NCBI GenBank assembly: GCA_025094145.1
Contig: JALLLS010000011.1
Location: 1 to 64,000 of the forward strand
Direction of reading: 5' to 3'
DNA: 64,000 nt
DNA from: Spinellus fusiger
Lineage: Eukaryota; Mucoromycota; Mucoromycetes; Mucorales; Phycomycetaceae
The notes beneath the pieces were generated by a model, which was not told where the DNA came from, ran no database searches, and was given only the letters and a program-made list of their open reading frames with translations. Position 1 is the stretch's first letter, and each line of letters starts with the position of its first letter. A program made the translations under genes and the position numbers. Below are positions 46,736-60,969 of this stretch, piece by piece.

Positions 46736-48973
46736 TCATTCTGTACCTTGCCAATGTGGCCACCCATCTGCCAATCGGGACCACTTTCTCACTTGCACAT
46801 TCGTTGATCATGAACGCTCTATGTTCTTGTTCTTCCTAGTTCCTGCCCCATCACACAACGTTCATCCAATTGACTATTGTCTAAATCTTCTGCCGCGCAC
46901 AGTTAAGTCTTTTGTTAAATGGCGAGATCTTTGGCCCAGTTTGTTAATACTGCTGCAAGCCATTGATCGAGCCACGTCTACTCGAGACTTTAAGGTAGAG
47001 CCATCAGCTGGTAGCTTGCTCATTGAGGCTGCTGATAGGTGTGTTGAGCGGGAACGCCAACGCCGCCATAGAGTGCAAAGACTCCTTCAGCAACAGACGC
47101 TTTATCCTCACTTTTCCTCCGATCTCTCGTCTACCACCCATTCTTAACCCCTTTAGCAAAGCCAGAAGCTGCTAGTGTAGTTGCTGTATCTGTGTCCTCA
47201 GGATTGTCCGAGTTACTCTAAGTATCCCTCGTTGGATTTCGAATCGCCACAGGATGACGGTTACCTTTTTGGTGTCCTGGTTTCTTTGCTGACTTTATGG
47301 CCTTTTGGATGTCTATTCATAATTTTCATTTACAATCATTTCTCATGTTTCATCATTTTTCATCATTTTCCCCTCATTGAGGTTTTATATTCTCTTTTCT
47401 TTCCATCTCTTCTCTCTTTGCATTATTTTTTCACTTATTTATTTGAAGTGTTTATATGTTTATTCTTATTTTTTCCAAAATTTCTCATAGGGTGGCTGAT
47501 ATGCCTAATGCGCGAATAGCAAACCACACCCAAAAAATAAAAAATACTTTGAACTGTATCATTCTGTAGACTGAGATACAAATTAAGGCATCCTATTTTG
47601 AACTCAGTATGCCTTTTTACATTTATCTGCTTCATTATTATGACTATAGCTTTATGAAGTCTTTAAAAATAGGAATCATATCTTCAACAGATAGAGTTAA
47701 TGGATTTATTTATCAGAAAGTAAAATTTTGAATACACAGATCATGTTGTCTTTTTATGTCTTTCTTCGTGCATGATTATTGGCTAAAAAATAATAGTAGC
47801 CAGATTTGGAAGAGAATGATGTGTACCTGTCACGCTATTTCCTTGCACTGACGAGTATACACCTGAGAACAGGGTCATGAGCAATATCGATCTGATGGGT
47901 AAACTGATTCACAAGTAGCGTTTATATTACATCCACAGACTCTTTTCTTTATGTGAGGCTAATGGAGTCTTGTTGCATATGAGTTTCAAGTAACACAGTG
48001 TCTGCATGATTATACAGTTGTCTGGGTTAAATAGACAGTCTAATAATCCACATTACTAGTAACATTAACTATAGTCTTAGTACTGACAATAAGCATAACC
48101 TTTATTTGATTCATCATCTGAATTTGTATTGGATGGCTTTAATTTGTGTTGAGCGTTTCAATGGGTTTATTAGTAAGGCAATGAAATTAATAAAATAAAT
48201 ATTAAAGTGTGGTGAAATTTAATAAGTCTCACCATCGAACAGTAACACTTAGAGAAAGGTGTCGGTTAATGAAATAGAAAGGCCTATTTGACTGAATTGC
48301 GATATCCGATTTACACCGTTGAGCTTGTTTCTTTAACGTACAGATACTCAGTGCTCTGACTGGACTTAGATGAATGAGATGGCTGGGAAGAAAAAACAAG
48401 ATAATACACTTAATAGAACTGCAGAACAGATTGTTTCTTCCAATGCCATAAGCGTCTTACTCTGCTGTCAAAAGGTACATTCATCACCATGTCAACAGAA
48501 CAAGCCACAATGATCCACAGTCAATAGAACAGACCAATCAGCACACATAAGTCGTTGAAATTTTTTTCTTTTGATTCTACCACTGCAACAGTCACCTACA
48601 GCCATCCTTATTTTCAACCAGCAACTCCTGTGATTTACTCAGCAATTATAATTAAGTCACAGACAAACGTTCTGAATTTCATAGTAAAATTATAATATTC
48701 TAATGTTTCTCATCCGCAATAATATAGAAGAGCGTCTACCTTTTTTTTTTAAAATTAAGGTAGTTATGTCGTACTCCGACTTCAATCCAAAGATTCTTCA
48801 TGAATTGGTCAACATGAGTAGTGTGCTGTGACATATCAGAATTTTCTATGAAAGCCTGAGTGCACACAAGTACCATAGTACATCTCTGTATCAGCTCACT
48901 GATCGGTCGTAACTACAAATCAACCTTCTTAGCTCAGTGTACCATCGGACACTTAACAAGAGCTGGTATTATC
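46736..48973. other. Spacer of the inverted repeat
   Basis: 2,238 bp present once: the LINE fragment, about 1.2 kb of AT-rich sequence with no recognisable gene (47,569-48,770), and a further copy of the coding-like repeat at about 48,775-48,970 directly beside the right-arm Tc1-B end. Confidence 0.8.
46746..47552 (+). mobile_element. 5'-truncated LINE in the palindrome spacer
   Basis: Matches 3,519-4,312: the C-terminal part of the reverse transcriptase (46,821-47,147 frame, with LLPRTVKSFVKWRDLWPSL), the 3' UTR and the A-rich end. It is flanked by a perfect 16-bp direct repeat, ACTGTATCATTCTGTA, at 46,730-46,745 and 47,553-47,568, a classic LINE target-site duplication. The left copy of that duplication overlaps the Tc1-B terminus. 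Confidence 0.9.
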
Positions 48974-48975
48974 TA

Positions 48976-50352
48976 CAGTGACTTTCAAAATAATAAGGAA
49001 GATTTTTCATATCCCGGTATGCTTCTGTAATAGGAGGTACTTATTCTTTGTCATAAAAACATACATTAAACACATATTAAAGACTTGAAAATTGGATGAA
49101 GTATAAAAAAAGGTCAAAAGGATATTATATACAAGTTTATTGGGCGGAAAACTTCAATATTTAGTGTTTCCATCCTTGGCCTCAATGACAGCCTTGCATC
49201 TCCGCCCCATGCTGGCAATGAGGGTGTCTGTGGTATCCTTGGGAATATTTTCCCATTCTTCTAACAAGAGCACCTCCAAATCTTGAAGAGTACTTCTTGG
49301 GGTCATCCTCTTTCTTATTGCTCTGTCAAGCACCTTCCACAAATGATCTATGGGGTTGAGGTCGGGGCTTTGTGAGGGCCACCCCTCCATAGTGGCAATG
49401 CTCTCATTTGCCTTCCACAACCTGGACTCTCTACTCTTGTGGCAGCTAGCATTGTCTTCTTGAAGAACATAATCCACCTCTAGATTCAGTACCTTGAGTC
49501 GAGCTAGCTCAGGCTAGTAATTCTCCTTTAAGATTTCAATGTATCCTCTACTGTCTATACTGCCTTTCACAGACACCAACCTTCCTGTGATTATTCAGAC
49601 AAGTAAATAATAACGAGACTGAACAAAGATACTTTTTTTTTATTAATTGAAGAGTGGCTACTTATTTATACTTTTTGTGTGTGCTTATCTTTCAGTGGTA
49701 TTCTACCTTTTGATAGTTAATGATTAGTCCATGGCATGGCTTATTGATATATGCAACTGTATGGTTGGTGTAGATGATCTACCTAATGGTAGACTACATA
49801 GGTGGTGCCTTATGGTTATTTCATTGAATAAGCACACCATTATAGAGCCATCTATTATGTGTCCTCACTTTAATTGCCTTTGATAGGTCTTATTTTATCC
49901 ACTAAGGATTTATGGATGAAGGCAGCTCTTATTAAATGTCCGATAGTATATTGAGCTTAGAAGGTTGATTTGTAGTTACGACCGATCAGTGAGATGATAC
50001 AGAGATGTACTATGGTACTTGTATGCACTCAAGCTTTCATAGAAGATTCTGATATTTCACAGCATACTACCCATGTTGAACAACTCATAGAGAATCTTTG
50101 GATTGAAGTTGGAACACAACAAACAGTATGCATCGGAGATGTAGGGCTGTGATAAAGGCCAAGGGTGGAAACACTAAATATTAAGGTTTTCCACCCAATA
50201 AATTTGTATTTAATATTCTATTGACCTTCTTTATACTTTATCCGATTTTCAAGTCTCTATTGTGTGTTTAATTTATGTTTTTATGACAAAGAATGAGTAT
50301 TTCTTATTACAGAAGTATACTGGAAAATGAAAAGTGTCCCTTGTTTTTTTTA
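48976..50352 (-). mobile_element. Tc1-B fold-back element, right arm
   Basis: Mirror image of 45,357-46,733; the transposase C-terminal frame is at 49,154-49,477 on the minus strand and is identical. Confidence 0.75.
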
Positions 50353-51199
50353 CCCCCACTGTAGTTGACTGGTATGTGTTTTGGAACTGTTTTCTTTTAT
50401 GTTGTGATTATTAATATGGTTTTAGTGTGGAATAGTGCAGAAATCAAGGCAAAGAATCTTCTTCTTTAGTCTCTATTGCCTTTTGATTTGCTCATACACT
50501 CATTGATTTTATTATTAAATATGTCCCATACTATACTATTGACACCATTATACTTCTTTTTGTGGTTGAGGCACTATAAGATAGTTCATGTATGCAATTT
50601 AATTGGCATTTGTATCTGTCATTATTCCTCATAGGTACACATTGTGATTCACCAGACAAATATCATGGAGCGTCACTGATAAAGGGTCTAATGAAAATGC
50701 TCATGCACCCATCATAACTGTATTAGAGGTAAATGGAAAGCACTATAAACACTTTGTAAACCTTTTCAGTAGTGACAGTCTTTCTTGTTATTAAATTTTG
50801 TCTTTCAGAGTACAGTTTTCTTTTGTACTTGGACGAACAGTCTATTCCTTAATTCAATTATTGTATTGCATGGAAATATAAGCTCACTTTATTGGCTGTC
50901 GTCTTAGTTCGGCTGATTAATTTTAAGCCATCGTTTGCTCAAAACTGTATTGACTATAGAACTATGAGTATCCCCTTATATTCTTGATGGAGATAAAGCT
51001 ACAGTGTAAAACACTCGACCCACTCACTAGTAGTGCTTTTTTACTTGTATACCAAAAGAACTATGAATTCGGGCTATTTATTTTATTTTATTTTATTTTA
51101 AAATACTGTTGAATTGAATAATAAGTAGCTATTGAGTTTAGATGACAGTATAAAAGAAAGGCAACGAAACGGCCATGTCAACTCCAAAGGCTTACATCA

Positions 51200-51493
51200 A
51201 TGCAGATGATTCTTTCGCCGACCGTTTACTGCTGCTATACATACCAAGTCTTTGTATCCATGGCTGGTCTTATCCCCCGCCAGTACTCTGTGGGGAGATT
51301 GCCAACAGCACTCCGACTTTATACTTGGAATCTTCTTTTAAACCAATGGCATGACAAGGTCTATAATGCTTACTATATGACGCGACACAAACGCCATTCA
51401 CAGATGTGCCCCTATTTTCTCTCTCTTTCCTCTTTTCTCAGAGAACTAGAAAAAATTAAACTTTTGCTGTCTATGGCAGCTGCACCTATTTAA
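51200..51493 (+). CDS. Unknown 97-aa ORF inside the arm (right copy)
   Basis: Mirror of 44,216-44,509, identical protein. Confidence 0.25.
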   Translation: MQMILSPTVYCCYTYQVFVSMAGLIPRQYSVGRLPTALRLYTWNLLLNQWHDKVYNAYYMTRHKRHSQMCPYFLSLSSFLRELEKIKLLLSMAAAPI

Positions 51494-53016
51494 TGGGGTC
51501 GGATTAGTGTTCACTTTTACTTTTACTTTTCTTCTTTTCTACCTTGAGTAAAGTACAAATATAATAACAATAGTAGAATGAATGACAAGTGTTATGGTGA
51601 TAATGGTTCAATCGAAAAGAAAAAGGCCACATATTGTGCCTATGATTTGAGGATAGTTTTCAGCTGATCGCTTGTATGCAAGCCCAATAGGGGTCACTTG
51701 GTGTGACTATGACTTTCAAAGGTCAAATTAAACAATACGTGTGGGTAAAACTGCTAGGTGTGCTTGACAGTGCATTAATTACCAGTGGAGAAATCCATCA
51801 AGCACATAAAACATTTACTTTACTTTAGAATGTATACTATTCCGTTGCAACTCGGTAACAATGATCGATGTTATATAGACTAGTTATTGGTGAGTATTGA
51901 GTTATAGTTAATACTGCAACATCTAGGAAAAAACATAACTGGAAATTGAGAAAATAATTTGCTGATAAAGCGCTGAGCAAAACTAAAGCACGGCATCAGC
52001 AATAAACGACACCGATTGATAGTTAATCTCGACTTTTAGATTCAAATATATCTGGAAGTAAGCTCAGAGACTAAAGGCTACTCCAAATAGTGGATCTGAG
52101 ACTGAGACAAAAAACAAATACAGATCATGTTTATTGTAAGCAATTGCACTAGCCTTGATCCTATTTTTTTCGAGTTTTCCATTGAGTGTATGTCATGACT
52201 TTATGATAAAAAAATTCTTTATTGTGACACATTTACATTTTCTCTTCTTGACACTATTAGTAGCATTAAATTTACTAATGTTTGTTTATAGTGAATGTAG
52301 TCTACTAATGTGTTGAACAAAGACTCTCGTTTTATACCACTCAATTATAGTTGTTGGTGCTGAGTTCTTCATTAAACATATTTTACTTGATAATATGATA
52401 CTACCGATCATCAATCTGACACAGACAGTTCTATCAACAGGTGGGTTTTTTCTACCTATTATTGTCTGTATGAATAGTCCCTCAAATGACTTTGTAAAAG
52501 TATTAGACTTTCTTTATTCAGTATACTAAACACATATCTTAACCTAAATAAGCCTTCTTGTTGTTGTAGAATAAATATGAAAGCTTAAATAAAAATACTC
52601 TGTAAGAAAACGAACAGGATAGAGCTGAAGACTAGCACTATGCTGAGATGGAAGGTAATCCCCAAGGAATATACGAATAGACCCATTGAAGGCACGAGGC
52701 GGAGATACCAGATTGTGATGAGTTCAAGAAATGTCCATGCCGAATATTGTATATTTTAGTAAAATATTCTTTTATTTTACTATGATTATCCTTTTATTTG
52801 TTTAATGAGAATTTTATGTCTTTACTTAAGGAATCTGTAGAGCTATATTCATAGCAAGGTAGAGCATACAAATTGAAGAAACAGAACCGGAGTATAAAAA
52901 TAGGGGGAGCACAGCTGATCTGGCTCAGTGCAGTCTACATGAAAGAAACAAGGCATAGACAGGAATATCGTGGGCTGGTACTTTGTCATAACCCCTTAAA
53001 AACTATATGCATACTG

Positions 53017-53095
53017 AGTACTCTACGTAGTTTAATGGCTAAAGCATTCACTTTACTATATCTACATCTTGGTTTCGACTCCCAAAGAGACTCCA
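53017..53095 (+). pseudogene. tRNA-like pseudogene or SINE head, right arm
   Basis: A 79-nt segment has an acceptor-like pair (AGT-A-CTCT against AGAGACT, one bulged A) followed directly by CCA, a D-arm-like A box (TAGTTTAATGGCTA) and a T arm (TTGGT TTCGACT CCCAA, one mismatch) spaced as in a tRNA. The 17-nt anticodon arm has the right length but its stem does not pair, so it is not functional. It may be the Pol III head of a SINE. Confidence 0.4.
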
Positions 53096-53363
53096 TTTTT
53101 TAAATTTTTCTCGTATTTTTGCTTCCCTTCAGCTTTCTGAGCCCATAAAATAGTATCCAGCCAAAAATAATTGACTTTGTCTTTATGACGTGCTATTACT
53201 TTCTTTAAATCTTGCCTTTACTCATAACAATATAGACTATAATGTAGAAAGAGTTCAATAAATTCAAGGCAAAGGCATCTATATTGTTTCTTGGCACTGT
53301 CTCGCTTTGCAACACAATGACAGCCTTTATCCTTTGCTTGATGATGTGTACACTAATTTTCAT

Positions 53364-53479
53364 AAAGCCTATTTATTATTATTTGAACCCAGAGATTTTC
53401 CGTTTAATTGATATCAGGGCTATAAGCTGGCCGGTAGAGTAATATCTTTACACCGTTGTCCATCCTCCATGACCCTGTC
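53364..53479 (-). mobile_element. Tc1-D remnant, right arm
   Basis: Mirror of 42,230-42,345. Confidence 0.55.
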
Positions 53480-53743
53480 AATTTAATAGTATGACTGATA
53501 ACATTATCTCTTTAAAGTGAATAGATAATTTTAAGATTCGGGTGTGAGAGACGGTGAAGCTAGAGTTGATAAGGAGTTCTCAAGAAATCAATACACTTTC
53601 ATAGTTGACATTGCCCCTCATAACGCATAGGACTTTTATCACTTTTACTACTAGAAATGCTTCACATTATTTTATTATTACCACTTAATCTCTTGAATAG
53701 TTTCAACTACTTTTGTATTAAGCTATATTTAATCTCATTGATA

Positions 53744-53889
53744 TACAATACAATACAACATAATACAATATAATGTATTTTATTTTTATTTTAGGATGAT
53801 GAAAATACTATTCACGCACTGGGCCTGGTGGCCATCTGATGAGAGCTTTTGAAAAAATAAGACTGTAAAGTGACAAGGCAAAAGCGACT
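53744..53889 (-). mobile_element. LINE 3' tail, right arm
   Basis: Mirror of 41,820-41,965. Confidence 0.6.
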
Positions 53890-54028
53890 CACTTTTTAAA
53901 AATCCAAATTTATTTTTATTTTCATTCTCTATCTTAATAGCGTTGTTATTTTATATATTCATTAGACAAAGAGTTGAAATATTCAATAATTAAATAGATG
54001 AGTGTTGATAATACAAAGCAGCGGCTTT

Positions 54029-54968
54029 ATTTGCAAGCTACTTATCAACCACCATGACTACTCTTGACATCAGTAACTGCCCGACATCTCCACTCCATGC
54101 TGGCAATGAGGTTGTCTGTCACTTTCTTTGATATTTTTTCTTTATTTCAGCATCAAGGCAGCCTCTAACTTTTCCTTGGTGAAATAGACTTTCCTGTTTT
54201 TCCTAATGATCATCTTGAAGTGGGCTTATTGATGCTCCGTTGGATTGGGATTAAGACTTTGTGGCGACTGTTAAAGAGTGATCACTAACTGTTTAATACT
54301 TTCCAATTGAGTTTTTTTTCCTAGTATAGGGTATAGCATTGTGTTCCTGTATTCAGTCACTGAATCCAGGATTTAAGAAAGAGAGATGTTTGAGCTCATG
54401 GCAGTAAATTTCTCCCAAGATATCAATGCGCTTATCAGAGTTTATCTTACCATCCACTGCGATCCATCTCTTAATACCTTGCCTACTGAAACAGCTCCAT
54501 ACTATTACTCCATCACCTCCAGACTTATTTGTTTCCAGAACATTTTCAGGGCTAAATGTCATGACTTATTGCCTATTGACTTTGATGCCCCTGTCATGGC
54601 TCATCAATTTTACTCTAGACTCGGACGACCATACTACTTTCAACTATTGTTCATAAGTCTAGTTTATTTTCTTAAAGACTCATTGGAATATTGCCTCCAT
54701 AGCTTCTTTTTATCATTATTTTTAAAAAGAAAGAAAGAACTAATCACCAGGATATATGAAAGTTTATTCTTATCAAGGCATTTCTTTAAAGTCTTGTCTG
54801 AGATCTTGATGGCTATCTTCTCCATGATAGTTTCTTTCGTTTGTTGAGGATCATCACAGATGCTATATGTAACCATTAAATAGCTCCGTCACAACTAGTT
54901 TTACTTTGGCCACACTTGAGTAAAGGTGCTACCGGGTTTTCCTTTCTGCAGTGCCTTACTATGCCTCC
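54029..54968 (-). mobile_element. Tc1-C remnant, right arm
   Basis: Mirror image of 40,741-41,680 with the same transposase core fragment in a minus-strand frame at 54,353-54,562. The longer plus-strand frame at 54,386-54,847 is an antisense shadow. Confidence 0.7.
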
Positions 54969-54975
54969 TATAGTA

Positions 54976-56337
54976 CAGCCACACCCAATTGAATTTAATA
55001 CTTGCCTAAATTTTAATGGAAAAAAATAACTTTTTTTTTATACATAAAACTCATATTCTTTCAAAATAGTGTTAAGCCAACACAACATGTCATATAGATG
55101 TTCAGAAACTCACACTCATGGAGAATAGGATAAAGCAGAAAATAAAAGGCTATGAGGCATTTATTACATGTTTAAGGCTGGGTTAGAATTGACTACCATC
55201 GCAAACATAGTTGAGATGAAAAAGCCCACAGTTCAGAATATTATCAGAAACATCAAAGAACGTAGCTCATTATTACATTTAGAGTCATGGAAAACATAAA
55301 TAAAATAAAAATAAAAGCCAGTGAGAAGGACCTCAGACACCTGGATAAGGTCATTAGAGAGGACCCATTCGCCTCATATAAGCAGCTGAAATTGGAAATG
55401 TTGAGGATTCAGGTTGATGTATGTAGAAACACCATCATCAGCTACTGCAATCATTTAGGGTTTGGATTTTTTCTGTAAACCACAAGCCAGCCTTAACTGA
55501 AAAACACAAAGAGAAGCAGTTTTTTTGGGCTAAGGAACATGTTAACTGGACAAATGATCAGTGGAGAGGTGTCATCTAGTCTGATGAATCAAGGTACGCC
55601 ATGAAAGGGGAAAATAGTAGTACCCATGTCATCATAAAATTTAGAGAACGTTACGATTCTAATCATAGTGTTCCAATGACAAATTTTAGTGGCGGTGGGA
55701 TTATGCTTTGGAGCTGTTTTTGGGTAGGTGGATTTGGCTCATGAGTCTTTGTTGATGGCACTGTAAACCAAGACGAATATATCAAAATTTTAGCTGGTGA
55801 GTTCCATCCTTTGTTCATGGAATTGCATCATAAAGAGGATAGGGATTTTCTGTTATAAGAATAGGGTGCTAGCTGTCATACTGGGGATTATGCTAGATAG
55901 CGGGAAGAGACACATCAGATTAGGGTACCTTGAGTACTGGCCCGCACAAAGCCCTGACTTGATCCTAATTGAACACATCTAGTAGGCCTTTGATAGACAA
56001 ATTGAGGAAAGAAGGGTATTTATTACCAATGTTGAAAGTTTGAATACTCTACTTGCAGAGGAGTGGGGGAGGATTGGTGTTGAACTTGCACAACGATTAG
56101 TTCTGAGTATGGCAGATAGATACTATACAGTCATTGATGCCAAAGGAGGCCATATAAAATATTAGTTGTACTATTATTATATTGTTTTCTATAATTAAAG
56201 ATGTTGAGTTTTATTGTGTAGAAGTTTGAAGCTTCTAGATCAAATGTGGAGTGTTTTTTATCTAATGTTGAACATGTCCTAAATATTTCATCCTGAAATT
56301 TATTTTCAAAAGTATTAAATTCAATTGGGTGTGACTG
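54976..56337 (+). mobile_element. Tc1-A element, right arm copy
   Basis: Mirror image of 39,372-40,733, transposase on the plus strand. It carries the four arm-to-arm differences, one of which changes SPDLIPIEHI to SPDLILIEHI, altering the conserved Pro of the DDE signature region. Outer end CTG/TA at 56,335-56,339. Confidence 0.9.
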
Positions 56338-56340
56338 TAG

Positions 56341-57787
56341 TAGAAGGCACATTAAACATTCGAGATGCCTCGGCCTGGGTGGTATTCATGTACAAGACAT
56401 AGTGGAGAATGGCTGAACAGATCTCAATACTGGTATATTTTATATACATCTCGGGAGTCTTGGAAAAAATGTTTACAGTGATGGATGGCATAGATATTTT
56501 GATAAAAGTATTTTTATGAGAAAAAGAAAATAGAGTGTATGCTATTTCTTGATATAGAAATGACTCGGAAATTTGAAAAACTAAACTTCTTTTGCTTCAT
56601 CACTTTAACATTATCTTTTTGGGTGCTAGTTGCTACTAGAGTGTGGTAGATCATGTCTGTGGGTTTATAAATTCAAAGAGTTAGGGTCTTTGCTATAATT
56701 TTCACAGTAAACACACTGAGAGTTTAAAATACTTTCTACACCAAAAATTTAGAAGACATAAGAATATTTCTGTGAGTTAAAAAGTAACGCTAAGTTTTTT
56801 TTTATATTTATTTATTTATTAGCCTTTTAATGAAATGGTTAATATTTCGATACTTTCAATTAAGACTTTTATGTTAAGTTATACCAGTATAATTCATTGA
56901 TTTTTTGCTTATATACTCTATATTCATACGAATAATATAGAGAAAACAATCACTTTACGACTTTCACACCCTGAAAACATAGGCAACATTGATTTACTAT
57001 TTAATGGAATAAATAAATTCAACTACACTGATGATAAACATGTAAACAACATCAATATGTCTTATCTTCTAATACAACACCTATTCACAACAATGAATCT
57101 ACTCAATTAATTCGTGGCGGTATATGTGATTTATCCAAGATACAAAAGATTAGACATTATTGTATTGCAGTTGAATCCATATCACTGCAGTATGGGTTGA
57201 TGTCATTTCTGTAACTGTGTAGTGTAAAGTGTAGGTATAATAAAGTGATTATACTTGAATGCATCTTTATTGCTTTGTGTAAAAGTCGTAAATTGGAAAT
57301 TTCGGAATATCAACTCCCTTATCAATTCAAAGAGTTACTTTATGTGGTGGTGAGAAGAACAGTATTTCAAAGAAGAACCTAAAGTATAGAGAAATGGCTT
57401 ACTGCATATTTTGATGAATTTAAAAAACTAAAAACCTTATACAGTCTAAAATGTTGGGATATCTCTCTTTCGACATATTCGAATTTGACACATTCTTAAG
57501 ATCCAGAACAGACCAAGTAAGAAAATATCAAAGCTTAATGGATAAGATTATTATAATTACTTATCCATCCAATCCAATCCAACAGTCATTGAATGGCAGT
57601 CTATACGAGATTCGACTGCTCTTTCTAATTTCTAGGTCATGGTCTAGTGTCAACATCAAGTATAAAGTAGGCTGTACTTTATGTAATTCACTTGATTCTT
57701 TAGTTGTTCTCGATCCCAAAAGGAGGTAAATTACTATAAAAAGACGAACCCTATGATTTTATACAGCTATACTTTATGTAGGTAAGT
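56341..57787. other. Intergenic between right arm and ADE12
   Basis: AT-rich. A 92-aa plus-strand ORF at 57,451-57,729 has no recognisable domain and lies close to the ADE12 3' end; I treat it as doubtful. Confidence 0.4.
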
Positions 57788-59328
<1,541 letters not shown>

Positions 59329-60389
59329 AGGTTATGTATAAAGAGAAATAGTCAGAAAGCAAAAGAGCTCACAAGAGTAAATATGCCTGCAGAGAAAAAC
59401 AAGAATTTATAGCCTTTTTCCTTTTATGGGAATGTCTAGAACGGTTAGTCACTATTAAAAAATATCGATGAATGACAAATAGTTGCCCAAATTTTAGAGG
59501 CTGGACTGCTTTTCCATCTTTGTCCCTTGTATTTCTGTCGCTTGTTTGATTTCATCTAAAATGAACTTGAAACTGATCATTCCTATTGAAAAAAGGATGT
59601 GTGGGAGGATTGAAGGTTCTGTTGCCAGTCACAGCCAGTAGAGACTGTTTTTGTTGAATAAATGAGAAGAAATAATCACTAAATTAAGAACTTTGTGTTT
59701 CTAAAATGGCTTCTTTTTGTACACTTTATTGAATACACACCAGGAGATCTTTAAGATATATAAGGAAATATCCTGAGAATGAGATTGAAATATTCTTATG
59801 ATTGGCTAATATGTTTTAAAATCCCTTTTCGCTGTCTAAATAGACAATTTCAAACTCTACTTGCCTATTTTAGTAATAGCTATTGACATTACAGCCAATT
59901 CTATACTTTTTAATTGCAAAGACAAATAGAGCCAGAATCCACTTAATATTACAACTCGGTCACTGCATTTATTGTTTAACATAATATGTTATCCATAAGC
60001 CTACAGTATTTTCAGTATAAAGATGTATTATAGAACACATTGAATTAACTCTAGTGGTCATTGTCCATAAAATAGAACCAAACTCATATTAAGAACAGTG
60101 TATTTATTTATTGACTAAATATCTGTAATCACCTCAATTGTCTCATTGTAACTGTTCTCAACAATAGTACTTAGTTCTCACTAAGTACTATTTCTAATAG
60201 TGGACTTTAGGCTCAAGCCAAATAGAGTGTGATTTGTTTGACTTGTGAGTTTGACTTGTGAATTTTGAATTGTGAGTTTTATGAGTGGAGGCTAGTGTAT
60301 ACATCATCAGAATGGAGAAATAAGAATTATTTGTTTTGATAATCCCCTCCTTTTGTTATTTCTCACACTGCACATAAAACTTGATATTT
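59329..60389. other. Promoter region of ADE12 and intergenic DNA
   Basis: AT-rich; a small inverted motif 'agtacttagttctcactaagtact' region lies at about 60,167-60,190 (perfect arms ACTTAG/CTAAGT). Short near-repeats of 'gtgagtttgacttgtgaattttg' lie at about 60,237-60,285. No gene. Confidence 0.45.
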
Positions 60390-60880
60390 AAGTACTCGTC
60401 AATATGAGCATAACTGAGCAAGGTAATGTGCCATTATTAACAAAGAGAAATAATAGAAGGAGGTGATAGACACCACCAAAGGCTATTCTAGTGATAAAAA
60501 GGTAAGCAGTGTCTTCATCTGGGCCATGGCTTATTCTAATGTACAAGACACTCACTGTATTATTATTAGGCAAATAAAGACTCCATTCAAGTCAGTCCCA
60601 AGTAGTCTTCTATACTGTCTAGGGTTTCTAGGGTATATTCTCTAGTATTATCTATCTCCAAAGGATAAATCACAAAGCTTTTAGGGTATAAATTCTATTG
60701 CTATGAGGGAATGCACTTGGGCAGTAGCTATATTATTATAATAAACAATGCTATTCATCAACAATATATTTTTATTGATAATACAATTTGATAGTGAGGT
60801 ATACTACAAAAGGATTTTTTTTTGTAAAACTACAAAAGGAAATATTCATTTGGATATCCATAAACCTTTTGATTTTTAAA
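60390..60880 (-). repeat. Second copy of the 22,310-22,900 dispersed repeat
   Basis: Reverse orientation relative to 22,310-22,900, same block order. A 61-aa minus frame (60,388-60,573) stays open here but not in the other copy. Similarity fades just where the TnpB/Fanzor-like frame begins in the first copy. Confidence 0.6.
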
Positions 60881-60969
60881 CATAGCTCCATAAAACAGCA
60901 AAATTCGGGATGGATGTCAAGAGAAGGTCGTGTCACTGCTTAAAGGCTAGAAAAATCTTTGGGTGTGTA

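Larger units (their letters stand above)
48974..56340 (-). repeat. Right arm of a giant inverted repeat (7,367 bp)
   Basis: Reverse complement of 39,369-46,735. All long ORFs of the left arm recur here identically on the opposite strand, apart from one Pro/Leu change in the Tc1-A transposase C-terminus (55,966). Distinct outer mismatches and a non-symmetric spacer argue against a simple assembly echo but do not exclude one. Confidence 0.95.

Noticed and set aside
57451..57729. 92-aa ORF before ADE12
   Set aside because: No recognisable domain, no intron or promoter evidence, and chance ORFs of this length are common in this window.
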